DNA of 64,000 nucleotides from Nautilus pompilius. Lineage: Eukaryota; Mollusca; Cephalopoda; Nautilida; Nautilidae. Both the position numbers and the translations under genes were made by a program. The notes under the pieces were generated by a model. It did no database searches, was not told where the DNA came from, and worked only from the letters and a program-made list of their open reading frames with translations. The stretch spans positions 186,001 to 250,000 of the forward strand of contig JACATO010001028.1 in assembly GCA_018389105.1 (NCBI GenBank). Reading direction: 5' to 3'. Below are positions 46,175 to 59,261 of this stretch, one piece after another; position 1 is the stretch's first letter, and every line of letters starts with the position of its first letter.

Positions 46175-49046
46175 GTTGTTGTTGTTGCTGCTTTGTCTCA
46201 AATGGTCCTCGATGAGGGCTCCGCGGGCCCGACCATCGAGTGATTTCGATGGAAACATCCAGAACCGCGGTTACTGGCTCGGCTGTTAACGAAGGACGAG
46301 AAGATAACACTACCACCCGCCATGTCAATACAACCGCAGTTCTCGATACCCGTGGAAAAGTAGATCACGATGCGAAATACACCGTGAGGTGTGTTGTGTG
46401 TCCAAATGTATCTGTACGAGCTTTGTGTATTCCGGTCCCCACTCGCGCGTGAGTGAAGGTTTGTCTTCGACATTAAATTACGGCAAAACCCAAATAATTC
46501 TTCTGCTGTTAAGAATTCGACACAAACAGGACTCATTTTTATTATTTGTTTGCGGCGTTCGAAATTCCGAGCCCGACCTGCGACATAACTCTCCTCCGTT
46601 TTCCCAAAACCTTTGTTCACAGTGGAAACGCGTTATTCCGTCAAAAGCCGAAGCCATTAGGGGTCTGACGAGCCGTATGGCGGAATACAAACCATTACTT
46701 GTGACGTTGGTAGTAATTCAAACCCGTTTGCATACTTATGGTGGCGACGAGTTATTTCTGTGAATGTTCAATTGAGTTCGTACTGAGAGCGAGATGTTAT
46801 CACGTTAATCCGGCATCGCTTCCTCCTACTTATTTGAATAATTATTAACCCATTCCCTGCTTTTCTGTAAAAGTTAATGGTTTTTATCATTGATGTCGGC
46901 TTCTGCTTTGTTCGGCAGACGCCAGTGACAACAAAAACGGATTAAGATAATAAAAACATTTTTTTTTTCCAAAAAACAGGCTGCCATGGAAAATTCTGAA
47001 GGAATTTCGAGTTACCTAGGGCGGTGTGCGAATAGCCATTTACAGAATAAATTAAATTGTTCTGGCCGTAAACTAGTGGGAGGATGGGTTAAGCATAGTG
47101 ATTACATCTTAAAGCAGAGACACGAGGTACGGTGGTCGTATGAAAGCAGGTCTGGGGTATTTGGCTCTAACTGGTGACGGTGTACTGAAATAATAACCGG
47201 ATAGAAGTATGAGAGGAAAGCTGCGTCTATCTATCCTACAATAAAGCATAGTACTGGACATGTTGCTAGTTATTCGGCTAGGCAACTTGATAAAAACTGA
47301 AAGTATTCTCACAGAGGAGAGATATCACGATATTCCGAAACGCCACGCAATTTCACCAGGGCGCTGTCTGGAAGGATCTCCAGATCTAAATCCAATGAAT
47401 TGTGTGAGATCTACTTCATGAATGAATCACCGATAAAGACCCAGTCAGTCTCAGTCGGCTATGGGTTACTTGCTAGAGGAATGGGGATTCCCTGCAAGAA
47501 AATATTTCCGGAGGCTACCGAAGGGAATGCTCAAGTTGAGTATTTTGATGAAAAACGATTGGCACGATAAAAGCGTCACAACTGATGGCTCATATATCTG
47601 AAAGTCAATCGGATTTTCCGCGTATTTCTTCGAGAATAGTGCATTTGGCAGATCGGGGGTCTGCTAATAGATCTGAACGCCAGTGAAAGCTGTAAACAAA
47701 CGAAGGTTTTAACTGTCTGCGCCAGCCACCTTAAACTACAGACACCGATTCCTCTGTTTTAGCCTGGCATTTACAGAAACAAGATCTGCTTTCAGTTTTC
47801 AGGAAGCCAAAGATTCCATCGGCTCTTTAAAAGGTGTATTTTTTTAAAGATATGGCCACTCTGGCTGGAAAACCGGGAAAGTATTTTGATGATGATTATT
47901 TTACGAATTAACGGAAACTTTTCCAATAGTTTTGCTTCATTTATTATTCACTGCGGTCATAGAAAGAAAAAAAAAACAATAACATTTTTTATAGAGGGCG
48001 AAAACGAGGGTGATTCGGCGGTTATTGTTCCAGACCAGATCCGGACCTTCGAAATCCTTGGTTTTGTATGGCTGACGTCGGCTACGAAATCATCGAAAGA
48101 AGGTTGGAACCTACACCGCCTCATCAGCCATCACTCTTAAACTGCTGACCTCTCTTCAGGCGTGGAATTCATACTTCCGTTTTGCAGAACAGACCCCCCC
48201 TTAAGACGTTAGTTCGAAAATTTACCTGTAACAGCGCCAGACCCCCTCAAAGACATGGAATCGTGGTTTTCAAAGACAAATTACGGGAGTTGACGTTCAC
48301 GGCGTTGCCATGGTTACCCGAATAACATCTAGCGCGTAACGAATAATTGGTCAACCTGATATTAGTTTAAAAACAATTTCGCTAAATTTTCATCCGTTCA
48401 TATTCGAACTAAGTCACATTTGTGTTTTAAGGAAAAAGTCGAAACGAATTCTTGCCCACTTCGCGAAGCCTTTGCTGCTGTAAACGTTTAGAACGTTAAA
48501 TTCTTGATGGAGAAGGACTGAATCAGTCGTCTCCAGAAACAGAGACCGAGGGATTATGAAATAAGTCGAGATAATTAGATAGTACCGGAAATTGCCGGAT
48601 CATATTAGCAATACGTAAACTTTTGGGGAAAGAATATGTAATAAACCTCGGCAGGTATTTTTTTTTTTTGTGTGTTGAAGATGTGCTAGAGTCCTGTGTT
48701 AGATGCTAGAATTCGCCCGACCAGCTGCGCCGAGGGATGAATGTATACAGACGCTGTGCGGGCTGTATCTTGAAGCCATCTGTAGAGGGAACTGAAACAA
48801 AAGCCGGCCTAGTGACGCACGCGTAAATGCCAGGAACACAAAAAGGCAAAAAAATGGCAACAAAAGTAACTTGTCTTTTCCTGATGATATCGAATAGTTC
48901 TGGTGGTAGGAGATGGGGGGGAAGAGGCGGGAGAGACTCAGATGTGGCGCTGAGCTGACGGTTGACTAAAGTATCTCCCAGCGAAAGCAGAACAATTGGC
49001 GTTGAGGAAACCTGTCAGGAGATTCTGTCAAAGATTGTGAAAGGAA
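46175..49046. other. Gene-poor interval
   Basis: No gene recognised. An acceptor-like AAAAAACAG at 46979 is followed by GCTGCCATGG (Kozak-like) and a 63-codon frame with no known motif. A transposase-like fragment lies at 47374-47412. Minus-strand frames over 46198-46620 show no domain. Confidence 0.5.
47374..47412 (+). mobile_element. Short transposase-like relic (SPDLNP motif)
   Basis: The forward strand reads GSPDLNPMNCVRS, resembling the SPDLNPxDYCVWS block near the last catalytic residue of Tc1/mariner transposases. Only this block is readable and a stop follows soon after. It may be chance. Confidence 0.3.
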
Positions 49047-49483
<437 letters not shown>

Positions 49484-51750
49484 TCGTCCCCACAACCGTT
49501 ACAGCGAGTAAGTAGCTGTCGGACCTCGAGCAAACCCAGGTCGTAGTTCATCCGAGCCGAGGCCGGAATCACTCTTGCTTTAAGAAAATACTCGCCATCA
49601 CCTTTTGCGTGTGGGGACCGGACGTCGTTCTGCTCGATCGTCAGGTGCAGTCTACGCTGCTGTAGCGGAAGTTCCATTAAAAATAAAGCAACATTTTCTA
49701 AAAGAAAAGAAGACCGGGCGGAAGGTAATGCACACCCCCCCCCGCCGGGCCGGCTCTTATTGAGAACGATGGGATTCCCTCTCCTGCAACTACGAGGCAA
49801 AGCCGACGTTTTGATTCTTCAAAACGCCAAACAAGGGAAGCACATACAGGTGAATGGATACTTCCTTTATTTAAGAACGCATCAATTCTTTTTCTCTAAC
49901 TTGCCGCTCCAATAATTAAGTTATCGGATCACCACAGCTCTCCGGACAAACTGATAACAGATATCTATTGACCCCCCCCCCCGTCCTTGGCAGATGAGGA
50001 CGGGACACGTTTGTTCTGCTCTTGTTGTCCATCTGGCAACCGTTGTAACTATTCGCGGATCTAACGCACCAGCCGCAGACACAGACTGGCGCAGATCTGC
50101 AACATAAACAAGATATGAAATTCAAGGGTCTAAGTCTCTTTTCCGATTGGGCCCAGATGTTTCGTGATGTACATTTTAATAGGTTTATATATATCCTTTA
50201 ATCCGAAAGGTAGCTCCACGGAATTCGTGTACATCGCAGATAAACGGCTGCGAGTTTTACTTCCAGGCCAACTGGCACCCTCAACCGTCCCCCGTCAGCG
50301 GCGATGACGTCACCGCCGATCGCGGGAGGTCTGGGGAGATTCGGTGATTAATGCAGCGTATTGTCCGGGGGGGGGGGTAGAATCTGGGACCCCGCGGCGG
50401 TGGGGAGAACGGGTGACAGCTGATGTGTTGCAGGAAGTAATGAAGCATGGAGGGGGTGGGCGGAAGGTAAGCCAAATTTGACCGACAGCCGAAACACGGA
50501 GTTCTACCGACTTTGTTCTCCTCCTCCTCCTCCTCCTCCTTTCGCCCTGACGTAGGAAAGCAGTCGACACAAGTTGCCTAATCGCTACACTTCGGCTCCC
50601 CCCCCCACACACACACACCACCACCCTAACCTCCAACACCGAAGAGCGCGGAGGACAGGAACGGGTAACTCCGCAATGACCGCTGTCCTCCCTCTGTCGC
50701 TGGTTATCCCCCCCCCTCCCAGACCGCGACGTCGCCGTCAGCCGGAGAAATTCTCCTAAATCGTCGCTTTTGCAGATACTTCGAATTCGAGCACGAGCTA
50801 TCGACTCCGCAGCACTTGGACCGTCTCCCCGCGAAATGTCACCTGTCACCGTGGGAAACAATAGGACACACCCCTTTTTTGCTAAAAGTCTAGACAGGTT
50901 CTGAAATATTTAAAAAAAAAGACACACGAAAAAATGAAACTGATCTTGTTTATTGCAGACCACTACGAAAGAAATCGCCAAAGATCAAAGGGAGAACATT
51001 TTGTGCTACTACTAAAATTAGTATTAGAACACGTTGTTTTTTAAATCCAGTTTGAGGAAAAACGATAAATAAATATTTAAATAGATAAATAAATGTAGTA
51101 AGAATTAACCATCAACGTATTATTATCACCATCATCATCATCATTAGATTAGATTGAGCCATCTTCGCCCGATGCGGAAGTTGACAGCCTGTTGACTTAT
51201 CTGTCTTTACCGGCACCAGAGGTCAGTGCTCGTTCAGTACACGCCGCGTTACGTCATCAAAGACGGTATTGCGTCTGGTGTCTTTTCCGGAAAGTGCTTA
51301 TCTCCAGAAATTAAACCCGCGATCGTATTATTAATCTGATCGTTAATCGCAGATAATGGTGATAAAGAATGCAGTTGTGTAGAAATATCCGAAAGTGTTT
51401 TTATTTTTGTTTCTGAAAAAAAAACAAACAAAAAAGAAAGATATTAACGTTTGCATGAAGTTGCAAAATTAAACTAAATACATATCGGTAACCAAACTTT
51501 ACATACATTGATTAAAGTAAAACTCGCAACCATGCTATAGCTACTTTAGATAATGATTAAAAGTCGGCAAAATCATTCTAGCTGCATTTGTATGTCTTTA
51601 CAGTGTATTTGTATACACTGGAAGCGGTAATTGTGGTATCTCCAATTAAATATTCGAATAATCAATTCATTTGTGCATAAACAGCCATGACCGAAAGATT
51701 TTCATCACTCTAGAAATGTACAAATGAGGCAAACATGTAAACTATCATTA
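49484..51750. other. Gene-poor interval
   Basis: No gene recognised. Poly-C/G runs lie at 49735-49744, 49972-49982 and 50367-50377, a TCC run at about 50517-50541, and TGACGTCA at 50305. It becomes AT-rich from 50,870. Confidence 0.55.
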
Positions 51751-52345
51751 CAGCCAGGCAATGTGGCTCAGTAGTGAGTGTGTTGGCTTCAGGACCTAAG
51801 GGTCCTGGGTTCAATTCCCGATGCTGGCAATTTGTTGTGAGTGTGTTGGCTTCAAGATCTAAGAGTCCTGGGTTCAATTCCTGCTTTGCTGGCACATTGT
51901 GGTGAGTGTTTTGGCTTCAGGACCTAAGGGTCCTGGGTTCAATTCCCGATGCTGGCACATTGTGGTGAGTGTGTTGGCTTCAAGACCTAAGGGTCCTGGG
52001 TTCAATTCCCGCTGCTGGCACATTGTGGTGAGTGTGTTGGCTTCAAGACCTAAGAGTCATGGGTTCAATTCCCGCTGCTGGCACATTGTTGTGACCCTTG
52101 AGCGAGGTGCTTTACTGGCATTGCTCCAGTCGCTGCTGGAGAGTGACCTGTGTAGGCGCTCAGACAGAGGAACCAAGGGCGGAGGACGCTCTATAGCCAT
52201 GACAGAGGCGAGTCTCCTATGGTAAGGAAAAGTCAGAAGAATAAACCACTGCTGAAGACGGATGCACCGGGCCGGAGGGCGCATAACGACGGTGCAAAGC
52301 ATCCCACTCTTATGAGAGGAGTGATCGAAGAAGAAGAAAAATATT
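51751..52345 (+). mobile_element. tRNA-derived SINE with five tandem B-box units
   Basis: The head GGCAATGTGGCTCAGTAGTG (A-box-like) is followed by five copies of a 63-65-bp unit. Each carries the B box GGGTTCAATTCC(C/T)G at 51807, 51870, 51935, 51998 and 52061. After the last unit comes a SINE body (TTGAGCGAGGTGCTTTAC, ATTGCTCCAGTC) resembling the conserved central region of molluscan SINEs as I recall it. It ends in GAAGAAGAAGAAA. A SINE normally has a single tRNA-like head, so the amplified head is unusual. The in-frame repeated peptide is an artefact. Confidence 0.85.
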
Positions 52346-54869
52346 ATTATAGGAAGAGAATTTCAACTAATTAATAAAAACCTCATAGAATTGTATCACA
52401 TTTGTCTTCATGAGTTATAAGTTATTTCCGGAAATTATAGATGATGTTAGATTTTACATTCTCGTATATTTCATTTCTGAACAGTTTCCATGAATTCCGT
52501 GGAAAACTATTGATAAGGTGGTCTGCACTTTCAGTACCTTAACAGTATTATACAAATTCAGCATGTTTAATTGGCCTTTATGAAGCAAAATGAAACAATT
52601 ATCGAGGCATGCAAAACTTCTGGCCATGAGTGTAGTTACATGTATATTATCGTACCGTTATAAAATGCATAGATGACAGACCGTGTAAAATTAAGTATAC
52701 ATGAGAACTTTGATCACTTTATTTTTCTGATTATATAAGAAAAGGGAATATTTCGTTGCTGTGTTTGTATTTATGGCCCCTGGCTAATTGATTTTAGCGA
52801 TCTTTATCTTTTTTAAAACTTAATTTAGCGATTAGAGATAAATGTAATCCCATTGTTCCTAGAGTCTCCTAAAACGGAAGTGGGAGCCACGATAGGCAGC
52901 TGGGTTGTTTTTTAAAATGTATTTTTTATATGTTTGATTTTCAAAGTTTTAAAATTAAGTTGTATGATATAAGCGTAGAGGGCTTAGTCATAAGTTCCCC
53001 GTTTTGTTAACCTCCCGTGAAGGGGTACAGACGCACACGTATCCCTGCCAGAATGATCGGCACTACAAGACAATCGGTTAGGCGTCCGCAATCTCGAACA
53101 AACGTCTGGACTCGATCGGGCGCATAAACGGTGACGTTTCGTGTCCGTCCGGTGAGAATTATTTATTTGCCTTAGATGAGCGAATGCGGTCCCCCAGCTG
53201 GTTCAGTTAGCCAGAGTGACGTCGGGGTTCGCGGAGCCCAAAGAAAAAGCTGAGAGTCCCCCGTAGTCTCTTCTAGCCTGTTGTCTCTCCGGCTATTACA
53301 CCGGTTCTTCTTGTTACATCACGTGACTCGCATTAAGGGACACGCTGGTAGACGGCCTTTCCAGAAAAGAACAACGCTATCAGGCGAACCGAGTCTCCTT
53401 CTCTTTAATGAATACCGATACCGTCCTGCTGCATCACCAGATTTCCAGCCTTACTATCACACAACATCCCTAGTTCGACAGATGGGAGGGATGGATCAAA
53501 AAGGGCTTTCTTAACCCATCTACGTCCATCCATTTGATGCACTGCGCATTTGACTCTGTAGAGAGCAGGACAGACTATTGGTATTCTAATGGTTCTTTAA
53601 CTATGTTTCATGGCATTACCATTCTTAAGCTCTTACTGACATTGACGGTAAAAAAAGCCGAGCTCTTTCTAAGAAGCCGTCGAATGGTTCATTGCCTCAT
53701 ATTCGTAGCATCAGCAACTTAATAATCGTTTGGCGCCGGCCATCTCGGTGTTGACAAACAGCTTTATCGACGATGGTCTCCCAGGCCGATGATGTACAGA
53801 TTAGTCACACGAAACCGCTTCACGTTACGGCGCACACAACCATTAGACTGCTCTAGATTTTCGGTAATCTTCTTTGGCACATCTTGACTGGTCAACAACA
53901 CTGCGCACCTGTATATATTCTACTTTAGGCAATGTATCCTTAGATAATCATGAATAACTTCAAAAAAAAAGAAAGACAACAAATTTCAAAAAATATATAT
54001 TCGTTCAAAAGAGAACATTTAAATAAATATTATAAAATCGAATTGTTTACGCGGGCAAGTTTTTCATTGGCCATCTTTACATGGCGTTTGTGCGACATAT
54101 TTATTTTCTATCTTTCATATTTAATGAGACGTGTATACCATATATAAATTGATGTCTGGCTCGATATGGAAGTCGTAAAGATGATTTTTCGCCCGGTGTA
54201 GATCATCTTTAAAAAATGCCAATTTATGTAGTCTCCAATCTTTATTTAGTGTAGTAATCACTGCTTTAATTTATTATATTACAAACTAGCAGAGAGAAAG
54301 TACAATATTTGCTATATTCAACTATTCTTATGTGCCTAAAGATAACAAAAAACTCAAGAAAGAAGAAAACCCGCGGTCTTGTTGAAACCAGCCAATATAT
54401 TTATCGCTTTCTTATCTCGAACTTTGTTGCAGATGGCTTACAGGAGAACACGTTTATTCTCGCACAATCTCGCTGATATTTCACAGCGAAACCTTGATGC
54501 ATCGCGAGTTATCGCCCAGTTTGAACTTCGGCCCGGCAACGTATAACAATGTAACTGCTCTTCGTGTCTCGCAGCTCGATTAACAGCAAGCCCACGCCTT
54601 AGCAGCGGAGATAATCCACCTGAGATTATCCAGATCTACCGGAAACACTTTGCAAGAGCGCTTACCCAATACAGCAGCGTTATCACTTGCTGACTTTACA
54701 GTATGCAACTGGGACAAAGAGGCGGCCGCGGAATGCGACATTCGCGAATCGCTGATAAATTCGAAGCTACTGCTACAAACGGCGGTTATCGCTATCAGAC
54801 TTCGTATCCTCGAACCAGCAACTTTTCAACTGAGGTATCTTGGTGGTTAGAGTTTCTCCAACAACGTCT

Positions 54870-54907
54870 TGACGTCATAAAAGGAAGTATGGCCGCGACT
54901 GACGTCA
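54870..54907. promoter_or_regulatory. Paired CRE sites around a YY1/ETS-like core
   Basis: TGACGTCA at 54870-54877 and again at 54900-54907, 30 bp apart. AAGGAAGTATGGCCGCG (GGAAGT ETS-like, ATGGCCGC YY1-like) lies between them. This arrangement is typical of CpG promoters. No transcript is proven. Confidence 0.35.
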
Positions 54908-57900
54908 TCCGGACGCAAAACAGAAACAATACCGTCATTTGTAACGTTTTGGTCCGTTTTGAATGAGATGTTCAAAGATACCTCTGTTTTTAAAGACATC
55001 TTTGTTGTTAACAATACTTTAGGTATCAGCGTGAGTACGTACACTACTTGAACTAGAACAGGTTTATTATATCTGCATTAGCTTTAAAAAGAAAAATGTT
55101 ACTAATACTAGAGTAAGTTTAAGTTCTCACAGAAATGCAGACATACATCTTGGAGGCTAAAGGATATTTTACATTCTCATCATCCATTTCTATCTGACTG
55201 ACACCGCGATACCGAATGATCCAACACCAGATTATAGAAATTATCGTTCTTGTAACTAGAAGAAAAATTATGCATTACTCTGTACGCGACTAATATTTCG
55301 TCTCGGGCTGGTTTATTGATAACAAAGGAATAAAAGCTGTAATGAAAAGATTCTGCAGATGAACACATAGGTGCTTTTGGACGTAATTAACTTAAGCCAG
55401 CCCGCATAGCAATGGCTCGTAGGAAGTAAATTGAATCCTTTCTCCCACTTAGAAAGCAGGTACGCAAACAGGAAAAGAACGACGAAAGCCAATAACTAGT
55501 CTGTCGTCTTGAATTCCTATAGTCTCGCCGACGGGGAGGCAGCTTACGGGTGTATAATTATTATATCTGGGTTGCGTCAAGACACCGTGGTGCTTTCTGG
55601 TGCGCTAATTCGCTCTCCTCGCCCGCCACAGACAGCTCTATCAATTCTGTCAGATCTATTATTATCGCGATGCTAATTCGACGAAAACGCTCTGGCTACA
55701 TTTCACCCGGGTGCCAATTGCGGGTTAATGCGCTCGGAGCGTGCGCAGACGCTTCGCCTTTCAGCGAGAGATGTTTCGCACGTGGCGCTGTAGGGACGCG
55801 CGGTTCCGGCTTCCCGCCCTTCTCAAATGGAAAGTAGAGTTCGTGTTGTCTCGTGACTCATCGCGACTTCCTGTGCCGGCGAGCACGTGGTGGCGGACGT
55901 TTAGAATTATCCGCGAAACGTCGAGCCAGTCTGACAGCTTGTACAGAGTGCAGGTTTCTTCCGCCGTCCCGAGAACACCACATGTACACAGCGCTCTAAT
56001 ACTGTGTTCCTGGCAACAACAGCGGAATCCGTTATTTTATCTATAAATACAACTTATTAATATACAACAGCCCTTTTGACGTGTCTATGGTATCCGCCGG
56101 GTTCTATTTACAGCAGAAATTAAAAAAATATCGCCCGAAGCCCACTCTGGACGACGGCCTCTGACGCTGTTTATTAACTCGCACTAGCTTGTTTGAATTA
56201 CGGTTGAGGAAAGCTTTCTGAAATCGTTCGACGGCTAACAAACGGACAGATTTCACCCACCGCTCCAAACAGGAAAGTTTAAATTATATATATATTCTTG
56301 GTGGAAACAGTATTGCAGAAGAAGGCTCTGCTTGATTTCTCCTTAGTTTCGCTGCGCCGCAAGGACGGGCTACAGTCAGGACGTCTGGTGGGCGAGTCCC
56401 TGAAATACCGAGACATCTCTTGTCACGGTCCCCAGTATTCCGTTTTAAAACGCACGGATGATTCACTAATTCTGGCCACCCATCGAATAACAGTTTTCCA
56501 GAGTTTTTATTATTATTATTATTTATTTTAAAGAACCAAATACAAATTAAATAAATACCCGGCTATCTGATGTCGATAGCGTTGTTTTTAATTATAGCCA
56601 TTAGCGAGGGTATATAGAGACGAGTTTCTGGTCTGATCGGTAAATCACAGTTCCCTTCAGAACCGTTTCGCGGAAGCAAACGCATTTCATAAAGTTGTTC
56701 TCGCACGACTTAAATGCCTGTCCGGGCTCCCGCCAGCCCCGCCGATGTTCTGACAGCCCGCCGGCTCGGTCACGCTTACGTGGCACGCGGACTGGACGAA
56801 AACCGATTTCCGCCATCTTTCCTCACTTGCGACCCGTCGGGAAATTGACAGGAATAAGAGCCGACCAGACTCTTCCGTCGGAGAGTCGCGAAGATGAGAG
56901 GGGGAGGGCGCGGTCGACGCCATCAGTAACCAGAGAGCCCAGATGAGCAAGTTTAAGTGGGATGAAATATAAATAAAAAAAAAAGGGGGAATGGGCGCGT
57001 GGTTAAAGACGCGAACAGTTTCCTTTGTCTGATCGATCTCCGCGACCCTTCGATTTTGTGACGTTTGCCGCTGTCCCTTTAAAAACCGATTTGCGTTTAA
57101 AATGGGTAGAGCGCTCGTGCGTAAACTACGACGGATAAATGACTTACCTCCCTTTACTTCGGTGCGGTTTATACAAGGAGGTAGACTTATACAAGGCTTC
57201 CGAAATTTAAAATCATCGCGCTTCAAAAGGAAAGATACATTCTAGGCCTGAGAAGGGGGAAGATGGTTTAATTTCAATTACTGATACAATTGCGCAAACC
57301 TTTAAAGAAACCGACGATTTTAAACACTGCTTCTTTTATTTGAATTTCTTTTAATAAATAAAGGAAACGTTTCTAACGTGAAAATATTAACTAAGTTCTG
57401 CTCAGATTAAGCACTGATCACTTTACAGTTAATTAAAAAATCGTAACATTTGTTGGTATTTTAAGAATGTTGTTTGGGTGGAAGTCAGTGTAAGTTAAAC
57501 CTTGAGAAAAATGATAGCAATTACAGTTATCCCAGATGTTGAGCGTGTTTGAACGGAAAGTTATTGGAGACAAACTATTCACTGAAAAGTGGAAATCTGT
57601 TATAGTTTACGCATCTCTACATCACGGTATTTGATGTTAATAAAACTGCGTAATAAGCTTTGGTTTCGGGGATCTTTCTCTGTCAGCATCAGCAAGATCC
57701 AGTTAGCTTTAGAACGAACTGATTTGGCAAAGCTGCTGTGGCTGGTGACGAAAGTTACATCAAAACCCAGGCGTCTTGTTCAGTGCAGACAAAAACAGAA
57801 TCGCCTATTCTGGGTCATCTACCGAAAGGTGGCATCAGAGTCTCCAAGACTGGACCCTCGTGTGGCAACAAGGGGGTGATGGCCAGACCGTTTCCGAGCT

Positions 57901-59211
57901 TTCGATTACATCGCTCTGGTATCACCACAAGTTATGCTCCAGTTAATTAGGTTGTAAACAAGAATCTGGTCTCACAAAATAAAGTCGAAGTTAGCTTGAG
58001 GTGAGACTGGATACGCCGCCCGACATGTTAGTCTTAGACATTTAAGAAAGGACCTAATAGAGATTTTCAAAATGATTAGGGATTTTAGGGACGTGGATAG
58101 GAGCAGTTGTTATTTTATTAGACGGAAGATAATCCCTCTTCCCTTGGGGCCCCTGTGCTTCTTTGTAACCCCACATATCGTCGGGAAAGCTTTTGTATTA
58201 CTTTATCTTAATTTCTTTTGATCTCTATGCCCGCCTAGAATATTCGACAAGCATGCTAACCGAACCGTCCGGCCATCCGCTTCCGCTTCACCGCCATTAA
58301 CGCTTTTGCTTTTGCGTGGGTTCTTGTTGTTTCTCGGTGACGGCGATGGGTGGGAGAACGTGAAAGGGGCTTGATCTTCTTCGGGTTTCGCCCGCCTCTC
58401 GTGTTCCCCAAAATATCCAGACGCCATTTCGCGCGGTGGTGGCGGCCGATCCGTCATTAACACAGCTGTTGACTGGACGAGTTCGAACGATCCCCGCTTT
58501 TTCCGCCTCGAGCGGCTGATTTAGTGACGATAATTGGCGCACCTCGGCACGAGAAACAGCGACGTTCACGCAACGCGGAACGGGGGCTCGCCTCGACCCC
58601 GCCCGACCCCTCGGGAGACGGCGGGGTCGGCCCGCGTCGTATTCGGCTCCGGGTGATCATTGCGTAAATACACGGTTCGGGCAGCCGGCGAGAATCGTAA
58701 TAGGCGCTGCGGCGGTCCTGTCGTCATTAACAGCCCGCCGTTCCGTGATTATGGCTGCCGGGGACCCTCCTTCGGCGGAGGGATGTCTGTCGGGGGCTGG
58801 AGGCGAGGTATCATTACGCCGCGCTATTGTCAAAACCGCCGAACCGCTTCTGCTGCTGCCGGCTCGGGCGGGCTCCCAATTTTTCTATTAACATCGCAAA
58901 AATATGGGCTCGATTATTACTCTCCGGCGATGACGGGCTCATGTTTTTATTCTCTCTCCGTATGTTGTCGAAAGTGAGCGGCGGGGTTCTTAAACTGAGC
59001 CATTTATCAGATCTCCGTCCGCCGCCCCCCCCACACAACTGTTCTGGAGTAATCCATCAAAAGTCTTATTGCAGTTCTCGAGTTTTACGACTTCCAAAGA
59101 AGAAGAGTCGTTCTCGTCACACGGCATTTGTACAATTTAAAAATTTGATTTGCGTAAAGGTTTGGCAGAAACCCAAACTTCCGAAGACAGCAGCTGATAC
59201 GGTACATTCAA

Positions 59212-59212
59212 G

Positions 59213-59261
<49 letters not shown>
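59212..59261. repeat. AAT microsatellite
   Basis: About 16 AAT units. Confidence 0.97.

Noticed and set aside
51899..52225. Repeat protein with VVSVLASRPKGPGFNSRCWH units
   Set aside because: It is the translation of the tandem SINE B-box units, not a gene.
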